Assembly: GCF_000590925.1 (NCBI RefSeq)
Contig: NZ_CP004372.1
Span: 3,267,001-3,331,000 of the forward strand
Direction of reading: 5' to 3'
Length of the DNA: 64,000 nt
DNA from: Roseibacterium elongatum DSM 19469
GTDB taxonomy: Bacteria; Pseudomonadota; Alphaproteobacteria; Rhodobacterales; Rhodobacteraceae
A program made the translations under genes and the position numbers. Positions 9,385 through 19,519 of this stretch are shown one piece after another. The notes under the pieces are model-generated. The model did no database searches and was not told the origin of the DNA. It saw only the letters and a program-made list of their open reading frames with translations. Position 1 is the first letter of the stretch. Each line of letters begins with the position of its first letter.

Positions 9385-9834
9385 ATGAGCCTCCCTCCTG
9401 CCCGTTTTCTTTTTGCCGGTCTTGCCGGCATCGCCCTGACGCTGTCCTCCTGCACGCCGGGGGCGCCGCCCGCCTCTGCCGTTGGTGGGGGATGCCGCGT
9501 CATCCATGTGGTCGATGGCGACACGGTCGACATGGTCTGCCCGGACGAAGGGCGGTTTCGCGCCCGTCTGACCGGGTACGACACCCCCGAAAGCTTTGCG
9601 CCCCGTTGTGCCGAGGAAGCGCAACGCGCCCATCAGGCCACGGCGCGGCTGCGGGCGCTGGTGCGATCGGCGGTTCGGGTCGAGGCCCGTCTTGGCGGGG
9701 TTGACCGCTACAACCGCCGTCTTGTGCACCTGCGTCTGGACGGCGTGGATGTCGGCGCAACGCTGATTTCCGAGGGGCTGGCCGTGCGCTACGCGGGCGG
9801 ACGGCGCATCGACTGGTGTGCGCGGATGGGCTGA
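9385..9834 (+). CDS. Thermonuclease-family (SNase) lipoprotein
   Basis: A 149-residue exported protein with a lipoprotein signal (LAGIALTLSSC, lipidated Cys at about residue 23) and a staphylococcal-nuclease domain at about 37-145. Motifs: VIHVVDGDTVDMVCPD, the R-x-TGYDTPES loop (SNase IDTPE equivalent), DRYNRRLVHLRLDGVDVG, and LISEGLAVRYAGG. Acidic and arginine active-site positions appear conserved, so nuclease activity is plausible. It starts 62 bp after cobS. Nothing links it to cobalamin synthesis; the position looks incidental. Confidence 0.88.
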   Translation: MSLPPARFLFAGLAGIALTLSSCTPGAPPASAVGGGCRVIHVVDGDTVDMVCPDEGRFRARLTGYDTPESFAPRCAEEAQRAHQATARLRALVRSAVRVEARLGGVDRYNRRLVHLRLDGVDVGATLISEGLAVRYAGGRRIDWCARMG

Positions 9835-9911
9835 GCCGGCGCGCTGGTGTTTCGCGGCGCGGCTGTTAGGCTGCGTGCGCCCATCCACTGCGCCTACGAA
9901 AAGGACCCTTC

Positions 9912-10397
9912 ATGCCCCTGCCCCTGCTTCGCGCCAGCCTGTGCGCGGTTTTTCTGGCCGGCCCCGTCACCGCGCAGAACATGAGCGTGCCACCGACCGC
10001 GCCGGACGGGTTCGAGACCGCGATGGAGGCGGCGCTGGCCGAGGCCGGAACGGGCGCCCAATTGGTGCGCTGCACGGCCCTGTTCCGGGCGTTCCGCCTT
10101 TATGCCGGGGACGAGACCGACCTCGGCCGCATGGCCGCCGAGCGCGAGACGGACATGGCCGTGTTCTCGGTCATGGTCTGGCAGGATGACACCGGGTCGG
10201 ATGACATGGACGCGGCCTTTGCCACCGTGGTGCCCTGGGTCACCGAGGCAACCGAGCTCTATCTCGACCGGATGGTGGACAATCAGGCGGCGCTCGGCAC
10301 GGTCTTCGATCCGGATCTCGAGGCCAATCTGGGCTTTTGCAACGCCTTGCGCGATCGGTTGACCGGCGATGCGCCCGCCGCCGACGCGGATCAATAG
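9912..10397 (+). CDS. Secreted protein of unknown function
   Basis: I do not recognise this 161-residue protein. It has a Sec signal peptide (MPLPLLRASLCAVFLAGPVTA-Q). The mature part is strongly acidic and probably helical (FETAMEAALAEAGTG, AAFATVVPWVTEATELYLDRM), with two cysteines (VRCTALFRAF and LGFCNALRD) about 80 residues apart that could pair in the periplasm. It lies between the nuclease lipoprotein and cobT on the same strand. A strong inverted repeat overlaps its stop codon. Confidence 0.75.
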   Translation: MPLPLLRASLCAVFLAGPVTAQNMSVPPTAPDGFETAMEAALAEAGTGAQLVRCTALFRAFRLYAGDETDLGRMAAERETDMAVFSVMVWQDDTGSDDMDAAFATVVPWVTEATELYLDRMVDNQAALGTVFDPDLEANLGFCNALRDRLTGDAPAADADQ

Positions 10398-10418
10398 CCC
10401 CCCACGCCGGGCTATTGA
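10391..10418 (+). terminator. Inverted repeat at stop of secreted unknown
   Basis: A perfect 10-bp dyad TCAATAGCCC / GGGCTATTGA with an 8-nt loop. The left arm contains the TAG stop codon of the preceding gene. No U-tract follows, so it may protect the 3' end or give weak termination rather than act as a classic terminator. Confidence 0.5.
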
Positions 10419-10519
10419 ACAAGGCCGCTGCCCGGCGATCGCCGGATTTAAACATGCGAGGCCACGAATAGCGTCCGGGCCACCTTGCCCTCGGCGGGCC
10501 TGCGGTCCACATTCCCGAC

Positions 10520-12397
10520 ATGGCAAAACCGATCTCAGACAACCCCGCAGAGCCGTTCAAGAAGGCCCTGGCCGAAGCCACCCGCGTGATGGCCGACGAT
10601 CCCGATCTGGCCGTCAGCTACACGGTGGACCCGCCGGGCCTGACGGGCGACAGCGTGCGCCTGCCGCAGATCAGCCGGCGCATGACCCGCGACGAGGTTC
10701 TGCTGGCCCGCGGCACGGCCGACGCGCTGGCCCTGCGCCACCGCTACCACGACGCGGGCACCGCGGCGCGCTATGCCCCCTCGGGCGCGATGGCCCGCGA
10801 CCTGATGGAGGCGATGGAGACCGCCCGCTGCGAGGCGATGGGCGCGCGCGACATGCCCGGCACCGCCAAGAATATTGACGCCAAGATCGGTCACGAGGCC
10901 CGCCGCAAGGGCTATGGCGAGGTACGCGAGGCCGCCGATGCGCCCCTGGCCACCGCCGCGGGCTACCTGATCCGGCATCTGGCCACCGGGCGCGACCTGC
11001 CCCCCGAAGCGGCCAATGTGATGGAGCTGTGGCGCGGCTTCATCGAGGATCGCTGCGACGACCGGCTGGGGGATCTGTCCGAGGTGCTGTCGGACCAGAC
11101 GGCCTTCGCCAAGTTCGCGCGGCAGATGATCCAGGATCTCGGCTATGGCGACCAGCTGGGCGAGGACCCCGACGATCTCGACGACGAGAGCGAGGACGAG
11201 GCCGGCGAAGAGGCCGAGGACGATCAGCCCGACTCGACCGGCGACGACGACAGCCAGGAGGAAGACGCCGAGGCCAACCCCGAACGCAGCCAGGAAGACC
11301 AGCAGGATGCCAGCCAGGCACAGGTCGAGATGGACGATCAGGGCGACATGGACGAGGCCGAAGAACAGGAATTGCCCGAGGGCGAAGCCCCGCTCGAGCC
11401 GCCGCCGCCGCAGCCACATTCCGATGCCGACCCCGACTACACGGTCTACACGACCGAGCATGACGAAGAGATCGAGGCCAGCGACCTGGCCGAACCGCAG
11501 GAACTGGAACGCCTGCGCGCCTATCTCGACCAACAGCTCGACCCGCTGAAGGGCGCGGTCAGCCGTCTGGCCAACAAGCTGCAGCGCCGATTGCAGGCGC
11601 AGCAGAACCGCAGTTGGGATTTCGACCGCGAGGAAGGCATCCTCGATGCAGGACGCTTGGCGCGGGTGGTGGCCAACCCCACGACGCCCCTATCCTTCAA
11701 GGTCGAGCAGGATACCGAGTTTCGCGACACGGTGGTGACGCTGCTTCTGGACAACTCGGGCTCGATGCGGGGGCGGCCGATCTCGATCGCCGCGATCTGT
11801 GCCGACGTGCTGGCCCGCACGCTGGAACGCTGCGGCGTCAAGGTCGAGATCCTGGGCTTTACCACGCGGGCCTGGAAGGGCGGCAAATCGCGCGAGGAAT
11901 GGCTGGCCGAGGGGCGCCCGCAGCAGCCCGGGCGCCTGAACGACCTGCGCCACATCATCTACAAGCCCGCGGATGCGCCCTGGCGGCGGGTGCGCGACAA
12001 TCTGGGCCTGATGATGAAAGAGGGCCTGCTGAAGGAAAACATCGACGGCGAGGCGCTGGAATGGGCGCATCGGCGGATGCTGAACCGGCCCGAGGCCCGA
12101 AAGATCCTGATGGTGATCTCGGACGGGGCGCCAGTGGATGACAGCACCCTGAGCGTGAACCCGGCCAATTATCTGGAAAAGCATCTGCGCGACGTCATCG
12201 CCATGGTCGAAAAGCGCCGCGCGGTGGAATTGCTGGCCATCGGCATCGGCCATGACGTGACGCGCTACTACGAGCGCGCGGTCACCATCACGGATGCCGA
12301 GCAACTGGCCGGCGCGATCACGGAACAATTGGCCTCACTGTTTGACAGCGACCCGCGGGCAAGGGCCCGCGTGATGGGCATGAAACGGGCCGGGTGA
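10520..12397 (+). CDS. cobT: Aerobic cobaltochelatase subunit CobT
   Basis: VWA-domain partner of CobS in the aerobic cobalt chelatase. The 625 residues comprise a conserved N-terminal domain ([22 protein letters not shown]), a long very acidic low-complexity linker at about 205-325 (Asp/Glu/Gln-rich), and a C-terminal VWA domain at about 395-615. Its MIDAS motif is [13 protein letters not shown], with a second acidic element in [11 protein letters not shown]. The ATG at 10520 gives [23 protein letters not shown], the usual start. An inverted repeat follows at 12446. Confidence 0.97.
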   Translation: MAKPISDNPAEPFKKALAEATRVMADDPDLAVSYTVDPPGLTGDSVRLPQISRRMTRDEVLLARGTADALALRHRYHDAGTAARYAPSGAMARDLMEAMETARCEAMGARDMPGTAKNIDAKIGHEARRKGYGEVREAADAPLATAAGYLIRHLATGRDLPPEAANVMELWRGFIEDRCDDRLGDLSEVLSDQTAFAKFARQMIQDLGYGDQLGEDPDDLDDESEDEAGEEAEDDQPDSTGDDDSQEEDAEANPERSQEDQQDASQAQVEMDDQGDMDEAEEQELPEGEAPLEPPPPQPHSDADPDYTVYTTEHDEEIEASDLAEPQELERLRAYLDQQLDPLKGAVSRLANKLQRRLQAQQNRSWDFDREEGILDAGRLARVVANPTTPLSFKVEQDTEFRDTVVTLLLDNSGSMRGRPISIAAICADVLARTLERCGVKVEILGFTTRAWKGGKSREEWLAEGRPQQPGRLNDLRHIIYKPADAPWRRVRDNLGLMMKEGLLKENIDGEALEWAHRRMLNRPEARKILMVISDGAPVDDSTLSVNPANYLEKHLRDVIAMVEKRRAVELLAIGIGHDVTRYYERAVTITDAEQLAGAITEQLASLFDSDPRARARVMGMKRAG

Positions 12398-12445
12398 GGC
12401 CGGCCGAGGGATTGCGCCGGGCCATGCCCGTCGCCCGAGGCCGCA

Positions 12446-12472
12446 GCGCAAGGGGCATCGAGCCCCTTGCGC
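12446..12472 (+). terminator. Perfect inverted repeat after cobT (terminator or REP-like)
   Basis: An 11-bp perfect dyad GCGCAAGGGGC / GCCCCTTGCGC with a 5-nt loop, 49 bp past the cobT stop. It is followed by a second GC-rich dyad around 12473-12500 and an AT-richer segment (ATATTTCGAGGAT). From memory, similar GCGC...ATATTTCGAGG intergenic modules recur in Rhodobacterales, so this may be a repeated extragenic element. No U-tract is adjacent. Confidence 0.5.
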
Positions 12473-12558
12473 AGCGCGCGCGTTTCCGCGCGTGCATATT
12501 TCGAGGATAAAGATGGGATGGGGTGTGCCCCGGTCATCTGGTGACACGAGGACGAGCG

Positions 12559-14358
12559 ATGTTTCAGGAATTCACGGCAACGACGCGGCCCGAGGACGGA
12601 CGGGGCCGCCTGGCCGCGCTGCGGGCGCATCTGGCGCGGACTGGGGTGAGTGGATGTCTGGTGCCGCGCGCCGATCGGCACCAGGGGGAATATGTGGCCG
12701 CCTGTGACGCAAGGCTGGCGTGGTTGACCGGCTTCACCGGATCGGCCGGGTTCTGCGCCGTCCTGCCGGATCATGCCGGCGTCTTCGTCGATGGCCGCTA
12801 CCGGGTGCAGGTCAAGGCGCAGGTGGACGGGCAGGCGTTTTCGCCCGTCGACTGGCCGGAAACCAAGCTGGAGGAGTGGTTGGCCGAGCATGTGTCGGGC
12901 GGGGGTGTGATCGGCTATGACCCGTGGCTGCACACGGGCGCCGAGATCGCGCGGCTTGAAGGCGCCTTGTCAAAGCGACAGATCAGCCTGCGCCCCATCG
13001 CCAACCCGGTTGATGCGATCTGGGCCGACCGCCCGGCCCCGCCCGACGCGCCGGCGCGCGCCTATCCGGTGGCCCATGCCGGCAAGACATCCGTCCAGAA
13101 GCGGACCGAGATCGCCGCAACCTTGCGCGCGGACGGCCAGCGTGCCGCGGTGCTGACCCTGCCCGACTCGGTCGCGTGGCTGTTGAACATCCGTGGCGGC
13201 GACCTGCCCCATCTGCCGGTGACACAGGCCTTCGCCATCATCGAGGATGACGGGCGGGTCACGGTATTCAGCGACCCCGCGAAATTCGAGGCGCTCGACC
13301 TCGCCGACGCGGTCACGGTCCTGCCGTGGGAGGCCTTCGAAGCGGCGCTGACCAACCTCTCCGGTCCGGTCCGGGTGGACCCTGCGACAGCCCCGGTCCG
13401 CGTCGCGCAGATCCTTGACGAAGCGGGGATCGAGCTTGCCGAGGCGCCCGACCCCTGCCTCTTGCCCAAGGCGCGCAAGACCACGGCCGAGATCGCGGCC
13501 ACGACCCAGGCGCATCTGCGCGACGGGGCGGCGATGGCCCGCTTCCTGCATTGGTTCGAGACCGAAGCGCCGAAGGGCCGGTTGACCGAGATTGACTGCG
13601 TTCGAGCGCTTGAAGCGTTCCGGGCCGAGACGGGCGCGCTGAAGGACATCAGTTTCGACACCATCGCGGGCGCGGGCGCCCATGGCGCCATCGTGCATTA
13701 CCGCGTGACCGAGGACACGAACGCGCCCGTCCTGCCCGGCCAGTTGTTCCTGATCGACAGCGGCGGGCAATACGAGGACGGCACAACCGACATCACCCGC
13801 ACCCTGCCGGTGGGCGCGGTCGGCGATGAGGAAAAGACCGCCTTCACCCAGGTTCTGCAGGGCATGATCGCCATTCACCGCGCCCGCTTTCCGCGCGGGG
13901 TGGCCGGAGGGCATCTGGATGCGTTGGCGCGCGCGCCGCTCTGGGCGGCGGGGCGCGATTTCGATCACGGCACCGGGCATGGCGTCGGCGTCTATCTGAG
14001 CGTGCATGAGGGGCCGCAGCGGCTGAGCCGCATCTCGACCCTGCCGCTGGAGCCGGGGATGATCCTGTCGAACGAGCCGGGCTATTACCGCGAGGGGGCC
14101 TTTGGCATCCGGTTGGAAAACCTCGTCGTGGTGCGCGAGGCCGACACCCCGCCGGGGGGCGACGCGCATCGCAGCATGCTGGCCTTCGACACGCTGACCT
14201 GGGCGCCCATCGACCGCGGCCTGATCCGTGTCGACATGCTGTCGCCGGTCGAGCGGGATTGGCTGAATGCCTATCACGCCGGGGTCGCCGCGCGGATCGG
14301 GCCGCTGCTCGAGGGGGCCGCGGCGGATTGGCTGATGCGCGCCACCGCGCCGGTTTGA
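12559..14358 (+). CDS. pepP: Xaa-Pro aminopeptidase family protein (M24B)
   Basis: Metallo-aminopeptidase removing N-terminal residues preceding proline; cytoplasmic, about 599 residues with two creatinase-like N-terminal domains before the catalytic pita-bread domain, as in eukaryote-like APP1 enzymes. Metal ligands are visible: Asp pair in LIDSGGQYEDGTTD (about 397-410), His in GTGHGVGVYLSVHEGP (about 470), Glu in LSNEPGYY (about 504) and Glu in GIRLENLVV (about 518). The ATG at 12559 (MFQEFTATTRP) is preferred over the upstream in-frame codon because a GAGGACGA ribosome site lies just before it. The symbol is by family only. Confidence 0.92.
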   Translation: MFQEFTATTRPEDGRGRLAALRAHLARTGVSGCLVPRADRHQGEYVAACDARLAWLTGFTGSAGFCAVLPDHAGVFVDGRYRVQVKAQVDGQAFSPVDWPETKLEEWLAEHVSGGGVIGYDPWLHTGAEIARLEGALSKRQISLRPIANPVDAIWADRPAPPDAPARAYPVAHAGKTSVQKRTEIAATLRADGQRAAVLTLPDSVAWLLNIRGGDLPHLPVTQAFAIIEDDGRVTVFSDPAKFEALDLADAVTVLPWEAFEAALTNLSGPVRVDPATAPVRVAQILDEAGIELAEAPDPCLLPKARKTTAEIAATTQAHLRDGAAMARFLHWFETEAPKGRLTEIDCVRALEAFRAETGALKDISFDTIAGAGAHGAIVHYRVTEDTNAPVLPGQLFLIDSGGQYEDGTTDITRTLPVGAVGDEEKTAFTQVLQGMIAIHRARFPRGVAGGHLDALARAPLWAAGRDFDHGTGHGVGVYLSVHEGPQRLSRISTLPLEPGMILSNEPGYYREGAFGIRLENLVVVREADTPPGGDAHRSMLAFDTLTWAPIDRGLIRVDMLSPVERDWLNAYHAGVAARIGPLLEGAAADWLMRATAPV

Positions 14359-14440
14359 CACGGCCCTGTTACAGGAATGGGCAAACTCGGGCTGCGCGGC
14401 TATAAGCAGCGCGACGGCAAGAGCGAGAGAGGAAAGCGCG

Positions 14441-14782
14441 ATGGGTGAGCATATCAGGATCAGGAATGCCTCGGGCAAATGGGTTGTCCGCGCCGGCGGG
14501 GCCATCGTCGCGGAATCGAGCGAGGCCAAGGAACTGACCGAAGGCGACATGCCGGCGGTGATCTATTTCCCGCGCGGCGATGTCGGCATGGCGTTTCTGG
14601 AAGCCAGCGACTCGGCCACGCGCTGCCCCTACAAGGGTCAGGCCAGCTATTTCAACATCTCGACCGCGGCCGGCGATATCCCCGATGCCGCCTGGAGCTA
14701 TGAGACACCGCTGGAGCGGTTGTCCGACATCGCCGGACATATCGCGTTCTACGGCGACAAGGTCACCGTCGAACAACTGTAG
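14441..14782 (+). CDS. DUF427 domain protein
   Basis: A 113-residue cytoplasmic protein spanning one DUF427 domain. Recognisable elements are VRAGGAIVAESSEAKEL, YFPRGDVGM, the TRCPYKGQASYF block, and AAWSYETPLERLSDIAGHIAFY near the end. Function is unknown across the family. A GAGAGAGGAAAG stretch provides the ribosome site for the ATG at 14441. It is tail-to-tail with the next minus-strand gene, with 9 bp between stops. Confidence 0.92.
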   Translation: MGEHIRIRNASGKWVVRAGGAIVAESSEAKELTEGDMPAVIYFPRGDVGMAFLEASDSATRCPYKGQASYFNISTAAGDIPDAAWSYETPLERLSDIAGHIAFYGDKVTVEQL

Positions 14783-14791
14783 CGCCGCGTT

Positions 14792-15892
14792 TCAACGGCG
14801 CGACAGCAGGTACCCGAGGCGGCCGGTCCGAAGTGCCGACTCAAGGGTCAGATAAGCGGCATTGGTGGCGGCGCCATCCTCGCCCCAGTCGCCGCGCAGG
14901 GTCACGGTGATGGTCGGCCGATCGCCGCCGCTGACCGTGATCTCGGGCGCGGCGTCGGACGGCCCGTCATGCAGGATCGGCCAGGCCTCGGCCAGCCGCG
15001 CCTCGAGCCCTTCAGTCGGCGTTCCCGGAGACAGCAACAGGACCATGGCGGCGTTCTCGCTTTGACGGGCGGCGGCATCGGCCATCAACAGACCCTCGAC
15101 CGGGCCGGCCTCGGCCCCGGTGACGGGCAGCTCTGCCCCGTTGCGCAACCAGATCCGGACCGAGGCCGCGACCCCCAGATTTCCGGCGCGCGCCACGGCC
15201 GAGAGCAGCGCCTCGACCTGTGGCAGGGTGGCAAGGCTGGCCCCGCTCGGGGACAGCGCCATATCGAGCGTCGGCCAGCCCGTCGCCCAGATCATGCGGT
15301 CGTCGGAAAAGGCAAACCGGGTCGCCATGCCCATGTCGCCGCCGAAGGGGTTCGCGGGGTCAACCCAATCGGCGTCCGTCGCGTAATCGGTGTCGCCGCG
15401 CCACATGACGATCTGGCCCCACCGGTCGCCAAGCTCGAAGTCATTCGAAAACAGGGCCCCGCGCAGCCGCATGGAGCTGTCGGGGTGGATTTCCATGCCG
15501 CCCAGCCGGATCGGGCCGGCCTGCACCTCGAACGTGTCGATCCAGTCACCGGGATTGAGGCCGCTGGACGCGCGCAGGGCGTCCGCGCCATGGGTGGCGA
15601 TCACCTCGGCCTGGTGGGGTGAGGCGCTGCGCAGGGCAGCAAACAGATTGGGCGTGTTGGGGTTGACGCCCCTTTGGGCGCCATTGACTGCGATCCAGCG
15701 CACCGCGTCGCCATTGCCGACGCCCATGACGATGGGCCCCTCCGCCCCGTTCAGCACGGCCTGTGGCACGCGGGACAAGGTGGCGCGCGCCAAATCGGCG
15801 GCCCCTTGTGCCCAGCCTGCCCCTGGCAGCCCCAGTGTGACGGCAAGGGTCAGCGCCGCGACCCAGCCCAGATTCCTGCGATCCTGTGTCAT
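14792..15892 (-). CDS. Secreted protein of unknown function
   Basis: I do not recognise this 366-residue protein. It has a Sec signal peptide (LGWVAALTLAVTLGLPGAGWA-Q, cleavage near residue 29). The mature part is rich in beta-type segments and Gly/Asp turns (GDRWGQIVMWRGDTDYATDADW, DDRMIWATGWPTLDMALSPSG, ITVTLRGDWGEDGA), with no cysteine, catalytic motif or membrane segment. The ATG at 15892 (MTQDRRN) is chosen because the signal peptide follows it directly. Confidence 0.75.
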   Translation of the reverse strand: MTQDRRNLGWVAALTLAVTLGLPGAGWAQGAADLARATLSRVPQAVLNGAEGPIVMGVGNGDAVRWIAVNGAQRGVNPNTPNLFAALRSASPHQAEVIATHGADALRASSGLNPGDWIDTFEVQAGPIRLGGMEIHPDSSMRLRGALFSNDFELGDRWGQIVMWRGDTDYATDADWVDPANPFGGDMGMATRFAFSDDRMIWATGWPTLDMALSPSGASLATLPQVEALLSAVARAGNLGVAASVRIWLRNGAELPVTGAEAGPVEGLLMADAAARQSENAAMVLLLSPGTPTEGLEARLAEAWPILHDGPSDAAPEITVSGGDRPTITVTLRGDWGEDGAATNAAYLTLESALRTGRLGYLLSRR

Positions 15893-15998
15893 GCCCCGAG
15901 CATGGCCGCGCAAGACCCGCGCTGGCAAGAGATTCCGTTGTTTCCATCACGCGAACAACAGGTTGCCGGTTGAGCGACGCGGGGGGCATCGCGGGCGG

Positions 15999-17694
15999 TC
16001 AGCTATGCTCTTCGGCCGCGGTCGCCGCCAGGGCCCGGTTATAGGCCTTGAGCGCATCGACGTGGAACAGCGCCCCCTCCAGCGCCGGCGGGCCATCGCC
16101 CGGCGCAAGCTGCACGACGGGGACATAATCCAGCCCCGTGCGGTCGAAGATCGGCAAGGCGCGTTCCAGCGTGGCATGGGTATCGGTATAGATCCCCTGC
16201 TCGACCAGGGTCAGCAACTTGTCCTGCGGCGCGGCATTCTCGTGGTCCATCGGGCGCATCACCCGGCCAACGCGGAACATGGCCAGCAGATAGGCCTGCG
16301 GACCGGCGGCGAGATGGATGTTGCGCCGTTCCAGCTGCGTCAGGAAGAACGAGCGATCCACCAGCCGCGACGCGATGGCCGTGGACAGCGACACAGCGAC
16401 CATCACCGCCAGCCCCGTCTGCCAGTCGCCCGTCAATTCGAACACGATCAACGTGGTCGAGATCGGCGCGCCCAGCACCGCCGCCGCCACGGCCCCCATC
16501 CCGGCCAGGGCATAGAGCGTCTGCGACCCCGAGACATCGGGAAAGATCGCCGTGGCGATCAGGCCAAAGGCCAGACCCGACAAGGCCCCCAGCATCAGAG
16601 ATGGGGAAAACACGCCCCCGCCCCATGCGCCCGCCGATGGTGATGGCGGCGGCAATCGCCTTGACGATGGCAAAGACGATCGCCTCGTGCAGCAGCAACT
16701 GCCCGGTCAACGCGGCCGAGGTCGTCTCGTATCCGACGCCGATGATATGCGGGAAGGCGATGGCCAGCGCCCCCAGCAGCAATCCCGCGATCGCCGGCCG
16801 CAGCCAGCGCGGCAGGCCGATCAGGCGCTGCACGGTATTGCCCAGGTCCTCGGCCCAGAAGGTGCCGCGCATGAAGGCCACCGCGATAAGCCCCGAAACC
16901 AGCCCGAGGATCAGGAAAGCCGGCAATTCGACATAGAATTGCAGCGCTTCGTCGGGGCCGAGGCTGAACTCGGTCACATCGCCGAACTCCAGCCGGTTGA
17001 TGACGGTGCCCGCGACCGAGGCGATGACGATCGGCGCGAAGGAATGCACCGCGAAATGGCGCAGGACGACCTCGAGCGCGAAGAGCGCGCCCGCGATGGG
17101 CGCGTTGAAACTGGCCGAGACGGCGGCAGCCACGGCGCAGCCCAGCAAATCGCGCCCGGTGATGCCGTCGGCCTTGATCCAATCCGACACCCGCGTCGAG
17201 ATCACGGCGGCCAAATGCACGACCGGTCCCTCGCGCCCCGACGAGCCCCCCGACCCGAGCGTGATCATCGAGGCCAGAGCCGAGGCAAGGCCCGCCTTCT
17301 GTTCGACCCGCCCATTGTCCAGCGCCGCCCCCTCGATCACGTCGGCCACCGATCGCACGCGCCCGTCGGGGGTAAAGCGATGCAGGATCAAGCCCACGAC
17401 CAGACCGCCGCATACCGGGATCAGCAGGATCAGGTACCACGGCAACCCTTCGGCAAAGCTGTGCAACATGCGCACATCCTCGACGCCATAAAGGGTGTGT
17501 TGCAGCGCATTGATCCCCTTGCGGAAGAACAGCGCAGCAAACCCGGCCGCGATCCCGATGGCCAGGGCGATGAACCAGAACTGGACCTGGCTGAACCCGC
17601 GGTGCCGCAGCACCCGCCAGCCGCCGCGACAGGCGGCCACCACCTGATCGAGCTGGTGGCGCAGGACTCCTCGGGTTGGGGGCGGTCGATCCAC
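15999..17694 (-). CDS. CLC-family chloride channel/antiporter with C-terminal CBS region (one apparent frameshift)
   Basis: Inner-membrane chloride channel or Cl-/H+ antiporter. Selectivity-filter motifs are visible: GSGGSSGREGPVV (GxxGxE), SASFNAPIAGALFALE, and GGGVFSPSLMLG; a C-terminal CBS-like region follows (about 470-550). The frame breaks at the third motif: upstream it reads IGGRMGR, downstream GGGVFSPSLML in another frame. An extra C in the run 16621-16624 (plus strand) explains it; removing one base gives an intact 564-residue protein. The first in-frame start codon is TTG at 17757; GTG at 17694 has an AAAGGTG ribosome-like site and is preferred, though the start remains uncertain. 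Confidence 0.88.
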
Positions 17695-17817
17695 CGCGCG
17701 GCACCTTTCATGGGGGAGGGTCGGGTCGTTCGCCGCTGACGAGGCCGCCCTCCGCAATCGACGCCGCCATGCACGTTAGACGTGTAGCGCGGCCCATCGA
17801 TGAAGGAAAGGCGCGGC

Positions 17818-19470
17818 TTACGCGCCGGACAGCAGCGCGCGGGCCGCCTCGCGCGCGGCATCGGTGATCGTGTCGCCCGACAGCATGCGCGCCACCTCGT
17901 CGATCCGCTCGGCCGGGGCAAGGGGTACGACGCGGCTGGTGGTCACGCCATCGGCGACATCCTTGGCCACGCGCCAGTGATGCGCGCCCAGGGCCGCGAC
18001 CTGCGGGGAATGGGTCACGACCAGCACTTGCCCGCCCTCGGCCAGCGCGGCCAGCCGCCGGCCCACGGCATCGGCCGTCGCTCCGCCGACACCGCGGTCG
18101 ATCTCGTCGAAGATCATGGTCAGCCCGCTGTCGTCATGGGTCAGGCAGACCTTCAGCGCCAGGAGAAAGCGCGAGAGCTCACCGCCCGAGGCGATGCGGT
18201 TGAGCGGCCCGGCGGGCGCACCCGGGTTGGTGGCCACACTGAAAGTGACGGCATCCGTGCCGGTCGGGCCCGGATCCGTCGCCGCGATCTCGGTGGTGAA
18301 CACCGCGCGCTCCATCTTGAGCGGGCCCAGCTCGCGGGCCATTGCGACATCCAGCCGGGTCGCGGCCTCGGCCCGCGCCTGCGACAGGCGCCCGGCCACA
18401 TCCCGATAGGCCCGCTCGGCGGCGTCCAGCGCCGAGGCAAGCTCGGCGATCCGGTCCGTCCCGCCATCGAGCTGGTCGAGACGGGTCCGCAAGGTCTCGG
18501 CCAGGCCTGCCAGATCATCGGGCATCACGCCGTGCTTGCGCGCCAGTCCCCGCAGGGCGAAGAGCCGATCCTCGGTATCCTCCAACTCGGCGGGGTTGAA
18601 GACAAGCTGATCGGCGAACCCCTCGACCGCGCCTTGCGCCTCGGCCAGTTCGACCGTCGCGCGTTCCAGCGCGGCCTGGGCCGCATCGAGACCGCCCTCC
18701 GCCCGGTCGGTCACGCCCTCGAGCCAGCGGCGCGCATCCGACAGCATCCCCTCGGCCCCCTCGAGCCCCAGGGCGGCGGCGGCACGGGCAATGTCGGCGC
18801 GCATCTTCTCGGCGGCCTGCATCAGGCGGCGGCGCTGATCCAACTCGGCCTCTTCGCCCGGCTGGGGGGCGAGCTTGTCCAGTTCGGCCACGGCGTGGCG
18901 CAGGAAATCCTCTTCCGATCGCATCTCGGCCAGCCGGGCCTCGGCCTCGGACAGGGCGCGGGCGGCCTTGCTACGCTCGCCCCAGGCCGCGCCGACATCG
19001 GCCCGCAACCCGGCCAAACCGCCGAAGTCGTCCAGCATCTCGCGGTGGTTGCGCGGGTCCAGCAGCCCTTTGTCATCCTGCTGGCCATGCAACTCGACCA
19101 GAACATCGGACAGGCGGCGCAGCACTTCGCCCGAGGCGCGACGGTCATTGACCCAGGCCGTCTTGCGCCCTTCGGGCGTGTTGACGCGGCGCAGGATCAA
19201 CTCGTCACCGGCGGGAAAGCCGGCCTCGTCCAGCACCGCGCGCGCGGGATGGTCGGGGGCGATCTGGAACTCGGCCACGACCTCGCCCTGGGCCGCACCG
19301 CTGCGCACCAGATCGGCGCGCCCGCGCCACCCCAGCACGAAGCCCAAGGCATCGAGCAGTATGGACTTGCCCGCCCCGGTTTCGCCGGTCAGCACGTTCA
19401 ACCCCGGCTGGAAGGCCAATTCCAGCCGGTCGATGATCAGCATGTCACGGATATCGAGATGCCTGAGCAT
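17818..19470 (-). CDS. recN: DNA repair protein RecN
   Basis: SMC-like ATPase acting at DNA double-strand breaks. The 550-residue protein from ATG 19470 (MLRHLDIRDMLIIDRLEL) has Walker A GETGAGKSILLDALGF near residue 30. A long Ala/Glu/Arg-rich coiled coil occupies about 150-370. The C-terminal ABC signature and Walker B read ASGGELSRFLLALK and LTMIFDEIDRGVGG, followed by VTHSPQVAALG. An in-frame codon 30 triplets upstream is rejected because the family begins at MLRHL. It lies 49 bp downstream of bamD on the same strand. Confidence 0.97.
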   Translation of the reverse strand: MLRHLDIRDMLIIDRLELAFQPGLNVLTGETGAGKSILLDALGFVLGWRGRADLVRSGAAQGEVVAEFQIAPDHPARAVLDEAGFPAGDELILRRVNTPEGRKTAWVNDRRASGEVLRRLSDVLVELHGQQDDKGLLDPRNHREMLDDFGGLAGLRADVGAAWGERSKAARALSEAEARLAEMRSEEDFLRHAVAELDKLAPQPGEEAELDQRRRLMQAAEKMRADIARAAAALGLEGAEGMLSDARRWLEGVTDRAEGGLDAAQAALERATVELAEAQGAVEGFADQLVFNPAELEDTEDRLFALRGLARKHGVMPDDLAGLAETLRTRLDQLDGGTDRIAELASALDAAERAYRDVAGRLSQARAEAATRLDVAMARELGPLKMERAVFTTEIAATDPGPTGTDAVTFSVATNPGAPAGPLNRIASGGELSRFLLALKVCLTHDDSGLTMIFDEIDRGVGGATADAVGRRLAALAEGGQVLVVTHSPQVAALGAHHWRVAKDVADGVTTSRVVPLAPAERIDEVARMLSGDTITDAAREAARALLSGA

Positions 19471-19519
19471 GGGCGCACCATTGGGCCAAGAGCGGGCGAG
19501 CGCAAGCCCGCCCTGCCCC

